Assembly: GCA_016183945.1 (NCBI GenBank)
Contig: JACPDP010000061.1
Span: 1 to 12,060, forward strand
Length of the DNA: 12,060 nt
From: Magnetospirillum sp.
Lineage (GTDB): Bacteria; Pseudomonadota; Alphaproteobacteria; Rhodospirillales; Magnetospirillaceae
Direction: 5' to 3'
Shown one piece after another: positions 6,241 through 12,060 of this stretch. The number at the start of each line of letters is the position of its first letter. Position 1 is the stretch's first letter. Both the position numbers and the translations under genes were made by a program. The notes beneath the pieces were generated by a model that was not told the origin of the DNA, searched no databases, and saw nothing but the letters and a program-made list of their open reading frames with translations.

Positions 6241-7473
6241 ATGACCCAATCACTCCCGGCTCCGGTGCTTGCGTTGAGGGTGCTGCTCCCGTTTGCCGCC
6301 GGGTATTTCCTCTCCTACCTCTACCGCACCGTCAATGCGGTGCTGGCGCCGGAAATCGCGCGCAGCATCGAACTCGACGCCGGTGATATCGGGCTGATGA
6401 CCGGAGTCTATTTCATCACCTTCGGCGCCTTCCAACTGCCGCTGGGCATCCTGCTCGACCGCTTCGGGCCGCGCCGCGTCGAGGCTCTGCTGCTGCTGTT
6501 CGCCGCCCTGGGCGCCGCCACCTTCGCCCTGGCGGAGAGCGTGCCGGTGCTGGTGGCGGGGCGCGCCCTGGTGGGGCTGGGCGTGGCCTCCTGCCTGATG
6601 GCGCCGCTGAAAGCCAACGTGCAGTGGTTCGAGCGCTCGCGCTTGCCGCTGATGAACGGCGTCATCCTGGGTGCCGGAGGGCTGGGAGCGGTGGCGGCGA
6701 CGGCGCCGGTGCAGGCGGCGCTGTCCGTGTTCGACTGGCGCGGCGTCTATGCCGGGCTGGCGGTGCTGACGCTGGCGGCGGCGGCTGTGTTGTGGCGGAC
6801 GGTGCCCGACAAGCCCATGCCGCCGGGCGGCGGGTCCCTGCGTGCGCAGGTGGCCGACGTCCTGGAGATTTTCCGCAACCGCCTGTTCTGGCGCATCGCG
6901 CCCATCTCGGCGGTGTCCATGGGCAGTTTCATGGCGATCCAGGGGCTGTGGGCCGGGCCGTGGCTGCGCGACGTGGCCGGGCTGTCCTCCGAGGCGGCCG
7001 CCGGCGGGCTGACGGTGATGGCCGCCGCCATGGCGCTGGGCTACCTCTCCATGGGCGCCATCGCCGAGCGGCTGGGGCGGCTGGGGATTTCGACGGTGGT
7101 GGTGGGGGGGGCCGGCATGACGGTGTTCGCGCTGGCCACCCTGGTCATGGCGGCGGGGGGGAGTGGGGCGCCACTGCTGCTGTCGGCGGTCTACGGCTTT
7201 TTCGGCACCTCCAGCGCGGTGAACTACGCCGTGCTCACCCAGATCTTTCCGGTGCGGGTGGCGGGACGGGTCAACACCAGCCTCAACCTCACCATGTTCC
7301 TCACCGCCTTCGCCGTGCAGTGGGGCCTGGGGGTGGTGATCCGGCTGTGGCCTGCGGTGGAGGGGCGCTGGCCGGCCGAGGCCTACGGTGTCGCCCTGGC
7401 CATTCCGGCGGTGTTGCAGGGGCTGGCGCTGCTGTGGTTCATCCCCGCGGCCAGAACAGCAAGGCCACAATGA
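6241..7473 (+). CDS. Major facilitator superfamily transporter
   Basis: This is an inner-membrane secondary transporter of 410 residues, with about 12 hydrophobic helices visible throughout. The MFS motif A is seen as GILLDRFGPRR (69-79) in the loop after helix 2. The RTVNAV and PLKANVQWFERSR stretches are typical of the anion or nitrate/nitrite-like and organic-acid branches, but the substrate cannot be named. The ATG at 6241 is chosen for GGAG (6230-6233) 7 nt upstream. A TTG at 6220 in the same frame is the alternative and would add seven residues. The 3' end overlaps the 3' end of the convergent CoxG-like gene by 35 bp. Two guanine runs (eight at 7104-7111, seven at 7155-7161) lie inside the gene while the frame stays open. 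Regulation may involve the palindrome just upstream. Confidence 0.88.
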   Translation: MTQSLPAPVLALRVLLPFAAGYFLSYLYRTVNAVLAPEIARSIELDAGDIGLMTGVYFITFGAFQLPLGILLDRFGPRRVEALLLLFAALGAATFALAESVPVLVAGRALVGLGVASCLMAPLKANVQWFERSRLPLMNGVILGAGGLGAVAATAPVQAALSVFDWRGVYAGLAVLTLAAAAVLWRTVPDKPMPPGGGSLRAQVADVLEIFRNRLFWRIAPISAVSMGSFMAIQGLWAGPWLRDVAGLSSEAAAGGLTVMAAAMALGYLSMGAIAERLGRLGISTVVVGGAGMTVFALATLVMAAGGSGAPLLLSAVYGFFGTSSAVNYAVLTQIFPVRVAGRVNTSLNLTMFLTAFAVQWGLGVVIRLWPAVEGRWPAEAYGVALAIPAVLQGLALLWFIPAARTARPQ

Positions 7474-8059
7474 GCAGCCACAGGCCGCCGCCCACCACCA
7501 CCAGCATGGCCCCCCTGCCGCGGCGTGGCGGCGGCGGTTCGGCGGCCGGCGGCGGGCGCAGGGGGGGCGCCGCCGGGGCGATGGGCTGAAGCACCACGAA
7601 ATGCGGATGCGGCTTCGGGGGGGCGCGGTCGAGCGGGATCAGGCGGGCGAAGAACTCGTTGGCCATGCGGATGGCCACGCCGCGCAGCAGGCGCTCGCCG
7701 ACGGTGGTCAGGCGTCCCCCGGGGGACAGGCGGGCGCGGTAACCCACCAGGGTGCCGTCCTGCTCGCTGGCCAGCGTCACCGTCGCCACCCCGTCGGCAA
7801 AGCCGCCGGTGGGGCTGTGGAAATGCGCCGAGATCACATAGTGGGCGGGAAATTCCGCCTCGCCGACGGTGGCGCGGCCGGCATAGACCGTGCTCACCGC
7901 GCCGACCTGGACGGCGATGCGCCCCTCATAGACGCCGTCGCCGACCTGGGTCGCCTCCTCGCAGCCGGGGATGCAGGCAAGCAGCGTGGCAGGGTCTCTG
8001 AGCGCCTGCCAGATCGCCTCGCGCGGGGCGGGAACACGATACTCGCCGTTGATGTTCAC
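7439..8059 (-). CDS. CoxG-like SRPBCC-domain protein with C-terminal membrane anchor
   Basis: The 206 residues contain an SRPBCC/CoxG domain (about 1-143) that opens with the typical MNINGEYRVPAPREAIWQAL and the IPGCE motif (30-34). A proline-rich linker (about 144-182) and one predicted membrane helix (184-203) ending FWPRG follow. In Oligotropha, CoxG helps tie CO dehydrogenase to the membrane; many CoxG-like proteins occur without that enzyme. No cox genes are visible here, so the role is open. Translation starts at GTG, overlapping the upstream glycosyltransferase stop (GTGA), with GGAAG 4 nt before it, so the pair is coupled. The 3' end runs 35 bp into the convergent transporter gene. 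The proline-rich region contains a seven-base homopolymer (7561-7567) and another lies at 7617-7623. Confidence 0.85.
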   Translation of the reverse strand: MNINGEYRVPAPREAIWQALRDPATLLACIPGCEEATQVGDGVYEGRIAVQVGAVSTVYAGRATVGEAEFPAHYVISAHFHSPTGGFADGVATVTLASEQDGTLVGYRARLSPGGRLTTVGERLLRGVAIRMANEFFARLIPLDRAPPKPHPHFVVLQPIAPAAPPLRPPPAAEPPPPRRGRGAMLVVVGGGLWLLIVALLFWPRG

Positions 8060-9000
8060 GGCGCTTCCAGGCGGCGGCCGAGCAGCGGCAGGCTGCGCAA
8101 GCCACGGGGCAGCAGCCGGTGGAGCAGGGGGTTGCGCAGCGAGACGCGGGCCACCGTCGTCAGGCAGGACAGCCTCTGCCCCGGCGACAGCCGTGTCACC
8201 GACAACGCCTTGAGGAAGGCCAGCCGCAGGGTGAGGCCGGGCAAACCCGGCGGCCGGGATGGATCGACCATGCGGGCGCGATCCCGGCTGCTGAGGTGGA
8301 CGCTGATGCCGCCGTGCACCCGCTTGAGGTAGAGCGGCTCGTCATCCTGGAGGAAGCGCCCCAGCAGCGCCAACTCGGCCAGCAGCACGTAGTCGCCACC
8401 GTAGAAGCGGCCGTGCATGTGGGTGCGGCGCAGCACCTCGGCGCGGATCACTCCCAGCGCCGCCGTGCACCAGTTCATCCGCCGCAGGACGTCACGGAAG
8501 CGGTGCTGCGGCAGGTCGCCTTCGGCCAGATGCAGCGTTTCGGACAGCATCATCGGCCGGCCATCCGGCCCCAGGACGCGTCCGTCGCCGCGGGCGGCCA
8601 GCGGATGGCCGTCCTCGTCGATCATCCGCACCGCGGCATGGGCCAGCACCGCCCCGGCGTCGGCCTTGAGCAGGCGGACACAGCGCTCCAGGTAATCGGG
8701 CGCCAGCAGATCGTCGTGCGGCATCCACTTGAACAGCGGCGAACGACAGAAGGCGAAGACTCGGTTGAAGTTGGGTCCGGCGCCGATGTTGCGATCCACC
8801 CGGGTGTAGCGGATGCGGCGGTCGCGGTCGGCGAAGGTGCGGCAGATGTCGGAGGTGGCGTCGGTGGAGGCGTTGTCGGAAATGACCAGCTCGAAGTCGC
8901 CGAAACTCTGCGATATGGCGCAGTCGAGCGTCTCGGCGAGGTAGGCCTCGCCGTTGCGGACCGGTACGCCGATGCACAGCAGGGGGGTGCGGTCGTTCAT
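8056..9000 (-). CDS. Family 2 glycosyltransferase
   Basis: This is a GT-A fold enzyme of 314 residues that would transfer a sugar from a nucleotide sugar to an unknown acceptor, for example in a surface polysaccharide or glycolipid. The N-terminal nucleotide-binding part shows IGVPVRNGEAYLAETLDCAI (10-29) and LVISDNASTDAT (38-49). The metal-binding motif appears as HDD (95-97), within KWMPHDDLLAP. The acceptor-side GGDYVLLAELALLGRF stretch is also present. There is no signal peptide and no clear membrane helix. The ATG is preceded by GGAGG (10-nt spacing) on the minus strand. Its stop overlaps the GTG of the CoxG-like gene. It stands away from any visible polysaccharide cluster, and the donor and acceptor are unknown. 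Confidence 0.88.
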   Translation of the reverse strand: MNDRTPLLCIGVPVRNGEAYLAETLDCAISQSFGDFELVISDNASTDATSDICRTFADRDRRIRYTRVDRNIGAGPNFNRVFAFCRSPLFKWMPHDDLLAPDYLERCVRLLKADAGAVLAHAAVRMIDEDGHPLAARGDGRVLGPDGRPMMLSETLHLAEGDLPQHRFRDVLRRMNWCTAALGVIRAEVLRRTHMHGRFYGGDYVLLAELALLGRFLQDDEPLYLKRVHGGISVHLSSRDRARMVDPSRPPGLPGLTLRLAFLKALSVTRLSPGQRLSCLTTVARVSLRNPLLHRLLPRGLRSLPLLGRRLEAP

Positions 9001-9166
9001 GCCGGGGGCGCCTCCAGGGGACTGGCGAGAGGATTGTCGCCGCTACCACCGCCCCGCAGCAAAGGCCCCTAAGGGGTACAGGGCCACGCACTCGGCTAGG
9101 CGGGGGGCTGTTCGAAGGGCGCGTAGGGCGCTATCATCGTCTATCCGTCGGGGGAGAGGTGGCAAA

Positions 9167-9544
9167 ATGGCGGCTGAGACAGGCAATACCCGCATCTGCG
9201 GGGTGGGTGGCCACGAGTTCGTGTTTAGCCGCGAGGAGCCGGGATACCCGCAGCGGCGGGTGGGGGCGCGCCGCGTGGTGTCGGACTGGGTGCACCAGTT
9301 CGAGGCGGACGAGACCTGGTCGCGGGCGGTGATCCACGAACATGACGACGGCGTCTTCGAGCCGACCTCGATCTACGGCGTCTTCACCGACTTCGCCGGG
9401 GCCGCTGCGGTGGAGGTGACGGTTCGCTGGATGCAGCGCCGACATGCCGACGAGATCAAGAAGACCCGTCAGCTACGCGACCTGCTGATGGGCGCCTGCG
9501 CCGTGCTGGCGGTGATTGCCATCGTGGCGTGGTCGTTCCGGTAA
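9167..9544 (+). CDS. Hypothetical tail-anchored small protein
   Basis: I do not recognise this 125-residue protein. Residues 1-90 are soluble and mixed in character, with ICGVGGHEFVFSREEPGYPQ near the start and acidic, aromatic stretches. A basic segment (about 90-104, QRRHADEIKKTRQLR) leads into a single hydrophobic helix (about 105-124) that ends at the C-terminus. This predicts a tail-anchored membrane protein with the N-terminal part in the cytoplasm by the positive-inside rule. The ATG is chosen because GGGGGAGAGG (9150-9159) lies 7 nt upstream. The frame is open further upstream to 8954, but that part is antisense to the glycosyltransferase and looks non-coding. The gene is divergent from the glycosyltransferase (166 bp between them) and convergent with the 492-residue unknown. 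Confidence 0.72.
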   Translation: MAAETGNTRICGVGGHEFVFSREEPGYPQRRVGARRVVSDWVHQFEADETWSRAVIHEHDDGVFEPTSIYGVFTDFAGAAAVEVTVRWMQRRHADEIKKTRQLRDLLMGACAVLAVIAIVAWSFR

Positions 9545-9551
9545 TATCCCG

Positions 9552-9563
9552 CCCCCGCGGGGG
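9552..9563. repeat. 12-bp perfect palindrome between convergent genes
   Basis: CCCCCGCGGGGG is a gapless palindrome in the 47-bp space between two convergent stop codons. The following GGGGGTGAC resembles part of the right hairpin of the 2552-2635 repeat, so it could be a remnant of such an element. It has no T-tail and is not a clear intrinsic terminator. Confidence 0.4.
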
Positions 9564-9591
9564 AGGGGGTGACAGAATCCTGGAACGGGCC

Positions 9592-11070
9592 TCAGACGTT
9601 GAAGCGGATGCCGAAGCTCGCCAGGGTCTTGACCAGCAGTTGGACTTTGCGGTCGCGGTCCTCGCCCTGCGAGGTGCCGATGTAGTCGCTGAGGAAGCCG
9701 GGCTCCTGCAGGTAGCCTTCCATGGCCTGCTTGACGCCATCCATGTTGCGGCCTTCGATGAAGGTGTTCTTGCGGCACATATCGAGCAGGGTCAGCACCT
9801 TCTGTGCCGGCGAACCACCCTTCTTGTCCACCTGCTCGAGCAGGCGCGAGCGCTTGATCAGATCGGCCTGGGCGGCTTCCACCTGCGCCATGTAGGTGCC
9901 CTTGTCGGTATCCGGCAGCCATGAGCCGCGGATGGTGCGATAGGCGGTGCCCAAGGTCTGCATCTTGGGGACCGGCGGGTCCTGGCCGGCGACGACGCGC
10001 GGGATGAAGTCGCGGTCGCCGAAATAATGCTCGATGAAGGTCTTCAGCGTGGTGCGGTTGCTCTGGCCGATGGCCAGTCCCGCCAGTTGCATCAGGTAGC
10101 TGACGCGGTCGGCCAGCACCTTGCGCTCGCGCAGCAGGTCGGTGATGGTCTCGTTGTTGATGTAGCGGGCCTGCCGCTTCTCCAGCAGCGCCAGCGCCTT
10201 GGAGGTGCCGATCAGGGTGTTGCCGATCCACATGCGCTTGAACATGTCGAACAGCGCCTGGATTTCCTGGTCGGGCTCGGCCGAGCGCAGCGGCATCTTG
10301 CCGGCCAGGGTGCGCAGCAGCGAGTATTCCAGCCCGGACTTCAGGCTGGGACAGACGCCCTCGGCGACCAGGGTATTGATTTCCGCCACCGACTCGGCGG
10401 CGGTATCGCGCGCCTGCCACTCACCCTTCCACAGGTCGATCAGATCGATGCAGCGGGCCTCCAGGCGATCGGGCATGGCCAGCAGCTGATCCAGGCAGGA
10501 CTCGCTCTTGAGGCACTCGCCCAGCAGGGTCTCGACGAAGCGGTTTTCATCCTTGCCCTGGGTGACCCGCACCAGGCGCACCAGGACGGCGACCTTTTCC
10601 TTCCACACCTTGAACTGGGACAGGTACTCGGCCAGGGTGCGGTTGATGTTGTAGTCGCGGTCCTTGTCGGTGAAGCGGGCGATCACCGCCGGAAAGGTTT
10701 CCGGCGTCATGTTGGGAACCGGCCGTTCCTTGTCGTCGTCCCACACCTTTTTCGAGGCGGCGCTGACCAGGGTGTGCAATTCCTTGACCCGCTTGGCGGA
10801 ACTTTCGCTTTTGTAGCGCGCCTGCATGGTGGCGATCTTGTCGACCACGTTCATCAGCACCCGCCCGGAATCGTGCAGGCGTTTCTGATATTTTGCCGAA
10901 TGGACCAGTTCGGTGGGCGTGATGATCAGCGAATCGACGAAACCGGTCAGAAAGCGGCCGATCAGGTCGCGTGACTCCGGCTTGAAGAAGTGCTCGACGG
11001 CTGTGCAGTAGGACCCTTCCAGCAGCACGTCCGGTGCGGCCTCGAGATCCTCCTTCGTCGGTACGGCCAT
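9592..11070 (-). CDS. Conserved-looking hypothetical soluble protein (492 aa)
   Basis: I do not recognise the family. The 492 residues appear mostly alpha-helical and charged, with no signal peptide and no membrane segment, so it is probably cytoplasmic. Six cysteines (22, 186, 192, 207, 240, 432) are scattered without a metal-site pattern. A Pro/Gly-rich break (residues about 356-384, VVAGQDPPVPKM to RGSWLPDTDKG) divides a long helical N-terminal part from a shorter C-terminal helical part ending ASFGIRFNV. No catalytic motif or nucleotide-binding loop could be seen. The ATG at 11070 is chosen, with GGTGGG (11083-11078) about 7 nt upstream. A GTG at 11082 in frame is an alternative but sits too close to the purine run. 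Codon use and frame length strongly support a real gene. It appears to be a single-gene unit. Confidence 0.85.
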   Translation of the reverse strand: MAVPTKEDLEAAPDVLLEGSYCTAVEHFFKPESRDLIGRFLTGFVDSLIITPTELVHSAKYQKRLHDSGRVLMNVVDKIATMQARYKSESSAKRVKELHTLVSAASKKVWDDDKERPVPNMTPETFPAVIARFTDKDRDYNINRTLAEYLSQFKVWKEKVAVLVRLVRVTQGKDENRFVETLLGECLKSESCLDQLLAMPDRLEARCIDLIDLWKGEWQARDTAAESVAEINTLVAEGVCPSLKSGLEYSLLRTLAGKMPLRSAEPDQEIQALFDMFKRMWIGNTLIGTSKALALLEKRQARYINNETITDLLRERKVLADRVSYLMQLAGLAIGQSNRTTLKTFIEHYFGDRDFIPRVVAGQDPPVPKMQTLGTAYRTIRGSWLPDTDKGTYMAQVEAAQADLIKRSRLLEQVDKKGGSPAQKVLTLLDMCRKNTFIEGRNMDGVKQAMEGYLQEPGFLSDYIGTSQGEDRDRKVQLLVKTLASFGIRFNV

Positions 11071-11155
11071 GGCTAAACCCACCCCCCCTCTTTTGCGTCG
11101 CCAGACTACAACGGTCCGAAATCTTATTCCAAATGTTTGTAACTCGGATCGATTG

Positions 11156-11845
11156 TCAATTGCCCGCCACGATGGACACCTCCAGCGTCCCGACGCCGTC
11201 CACCCGCCCCGCCAGACGGTCGCCGGGGACCACCGGACCCACACCCTCGGGCGTGCCGGTGAACACCAGGTCGCCGGGACCGAGGTGGTAGAACTGCGAC
11301 AAGTGGGCCAGTACCTCGGGCACCCCCCAGATCATATGCGAAAGGTCGCCCTGCTGGCGAATCCGGCCGTTCACCGTCAGCGTCACCGCGCCCGCGGTCA
11401 GCGGCAGCGGGTTGCGCACCAGGGCCGACAGCGGCGCCGAATTCTCGAACGACTTGCCGAGGTCCCAGGGGCGGCCCTTGTCGCGGGCGGCGAACTGCAG
11501 GTCGCGCCGGGTGAGATCGAGGCCGACGGCATAGCCGAAAATGGCGTTTGCGGCCAGCGCGGGGGCAGCGCGGAACAGCGGTGCCGCCACCGCCACCACC
11601 AGCTCGACTTCGTGGTGAAGGTTGCCGGTGCCGGGCGGATAGGGGATGTCGCCGCCGCCGGGAACCAGGGCATCGGCCGGCTTGGTGAAGTAGAACGGCT
11701 CTTCCCGCTCCGGGTTGCCGCCCATCTCGCGGGCGTGGCCGGCATAGTTGCGCCCGACGCAGAACACCCGGCGCACCGGGTAAAGCGCGTCCTCGCCAAG
11801 GACCGGCACCGCCGGGCGGGGAAGCTCGAACAGAATACGGCCCAA
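11156..11845 (-). CDS. FAH-family hydrolase, fumarylpyruvate hydrolase-like
   Basis: The enzyme belongs to the fumarylacetoacetate hydrolase superfamily, metal-dependent C-C bond hydrolases acting on acylpyruvates. The closest character is fumarylpyruvate hydrolase (NagK-like, gentisate pathway, yielding fumarate and pyruvate) or an FAHD1-like acylpyruvase. Its 229 residues match that subgroup. Visible motifs are FCVGRNYAGHAREMGG (28-43), FTKPADAL (53-60), HHEVEL with metal ligands Glu79 and Glu81, VGLDLTRRDLQ with metal ligand Asp110, KSFENSAP (131-138), MIWGVPEV and FTGTPEGVGPV (195-205). The start is TTG at 11845, supported by GGAGG 5 nt upstream and by the expected family N-terminus; there is no ATG in frame nearby. 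No other gentisate-pathway genes are in the window, so the natural substrate is an inference. Confidence 0.9.
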   Translation of the reverse strand: MGRILFELPRPAVPVLGEDALYPVRRVFCVGRNYAGHAREMGGNPEREEPFYFTKPADALVPGGGDIPYPPGTGNLHHEVELVVAVAAPLFRAAPALAANAIFGYAVGLDLTRRDLQFAARDKGRPWDLGKSFENSAPLSALVRNPLPLTAGAVTLTVNGRIRQQGDLSHMIWGVPEVLAHLSQFYHLGPGDLVFTGTPEGVGPVVPGDRLAGRVDGVGTLEVSIVAGN

Positions 11846-11850
11846 CGTTG

Positions 11851-11855
11851 CCTCC
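11851..11855 (-). promoter_or_regulatory. Shine-Dalgarno site deciding the TTG start of the FAH-family gene
   Basis: On the minus strand GGAGG (within ACGGAGG) lies 5 nt before TTG at 11845-11843. It is a strong site and the main reason for accepting a TTG initiator. Confidence 0.7.
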
Positions 11856-11942
11856 GTCTTGTCCTGTGGCCGCCATGGTGCACCGGGTGGCGGGCTGTGA
11901 TCAACCCTTCAGCCGGCCCGAATCTCACCACGGATCAGTTTT

Positions 11943-11973
11943 CTTGACGTCAGGAATCCCCGCGTGATTCAAG
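11943..11973. promoter_or_regulatory. Imperfect inverted repeat between divergent genes
   Basis: CTTGACGTCA (11943-11952) and TGATTCAAG (11965-11973) are near reverse complements around a 12-bp centre. The left half contains the palindrome TGACGTCA and a -35-like TTGACG (11944-11949), with a weak -10-like region near 11966-11972. It lies in the 160-bp gap between the FAH-family gene and the divergent gene at the window end and could be an operator. Nothing else recognisable was seen in that gap. Confidence 0.3.
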
Positions 11974-12005
11974 GAGTCCGCCCTTGATGGAGCGGAGGCG
12001 TGGGG

Positions 12006-12060
12006 ATGGGGGGAATCGAGCGTTTGGCCGAGTCGATCTCGGCAGATTTGGCGGCGCGGC
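12006..12060 (+). CDS. Start of an unidentified gene (runs off the window)
   Basis: An ATG at 12006 opens a frame reading MGGIERLAESISADLAAR, still open at the window edge. GGAGG (11994-11998) sits 7 nt upstream, an ideal spacing. The peptide is a plausible amphipathic helical N-terminus. A competing ATG at 11987 in another frame gives an Arg/Gly-rich peptide and has a poorer upstream site. The product cannot be named from 18 codons. The gene is divergent from the FAH-family gene. Confidence 0.5.
   Translation, partial: MGGIERLAESISADLAAR

Noticed and set aside
6250..7470. Minus-strand open frame of 406 codons opposite the transporter
   Set aside because: Its translation is dominated by His, Gln, Arg and Gly and it mirrors the transporter gene. 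There is no recognisable motif or ribosome-binding site.
7388..8332. Plus-strand open frame opposite the CoxG-like and glycosyltransferase genes
   Set aside because: The opposite strand encodes two recognisable families with coupled starts. This frame gives an Arg/Gly/Ala-rich product without motifs.
10027..10974. Plus-strand open frame of 315 codons opposite the 492-residue unknown
   Set aside because: Its translation is Gln/Leu/Gly/His-rich in the style of other shadow frames here. The minus frame is longer and has balanced composition and a plausible start.
11069..11947. Plus-strand open frame opposite the FAH-family gene
   Set aside because: The minus strand encodes all FAH motifs. This frame is Arg/His/Gly-rich and has no recognisable domain.
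1..12060. CRISPR array, tRNA/rRNA genes, insertion sequences or magnetosome genes
   Set aside because: No regularly spaced repeats, tRNA-like cloverleafs, rRNA signatures, transposase motifs or mam/mms-type proteins were seen. The Magnetospirillum-like placement rests only on the housekeeping genes and style.

Overview
The window is GC-rich, densely coding bacterial chromosome. It most likely comes from an alphaproteobacterium of the Rhodospirillales, Magnetospirillum-like group. That placement is an inference from three things: the order nuoN-birA-coaX-RNase J, the sequence style of these proteins, and the GC-rich inverted repeats between genes. No rRNA, tRNA, CRISPR array, transposase or phage gene was seen.

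Region 1 (1-4321, + strand) is a tightly packed housekeeping run. It holds the 3' part of nuoN (respiratory complex I subunit N), a biotin-protein ligase whose start overlaps the nuoN stop, coaX (type III pantothenate kinase, first step of CoA synthesis) 6 bp further on, and, after an 84-bp nested palindrome, ribonuclease J. It joins energy metabolism, cofactor synthesis or attachment, and RNA turnover.

Region 2 (4308-5587, + strand) is a single gene for a periplasmic branched-chain-amino-acid-type binding protein. It has its own possible promoter, an excellent Shine-Dalgarno site and a cluster of hairpins ending in two T-tailed terminators. No permease or ATPase genes are adjacent.

Region 3 (5610-7473, + strand) holds a small nine-cysteine four-helix-bundle protein of the copper-binding type, a long inverted repeat (5996-6130), and a major facilitator superfamily transporter preceded by a possible FadR/GntR-type operator.

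Region 4 (7439-9000, - strand) is a two-gene operon. A family 2 glycosyltransferase is translationally coupled (4-bp overlap) to a CoxG-like SRPBCC protein with a proline-rich linker and a C-terminal membrane anchor. The CoxG gene ends inside the 3' end of the convergent transporter gene (35-bp overlap).

Region 5 (9001-12060) holds a small tail-anchored protein of unknown function (+), a 492-residue soluble protein of unknown function (-), a fumarylpyruvate hydrolase-like FAH-family enzyme (- strand, TTG start), and the first codons of a further + strand gene running off the window.

I found no convincing new multi-gene system. The items most worth a second look are the 492-residue unknown, the glycosyltransferase-CoxG pair, the shortened and substituted biotin ligase, the two structured intergenic repeats and the candidate operator before the transporter.
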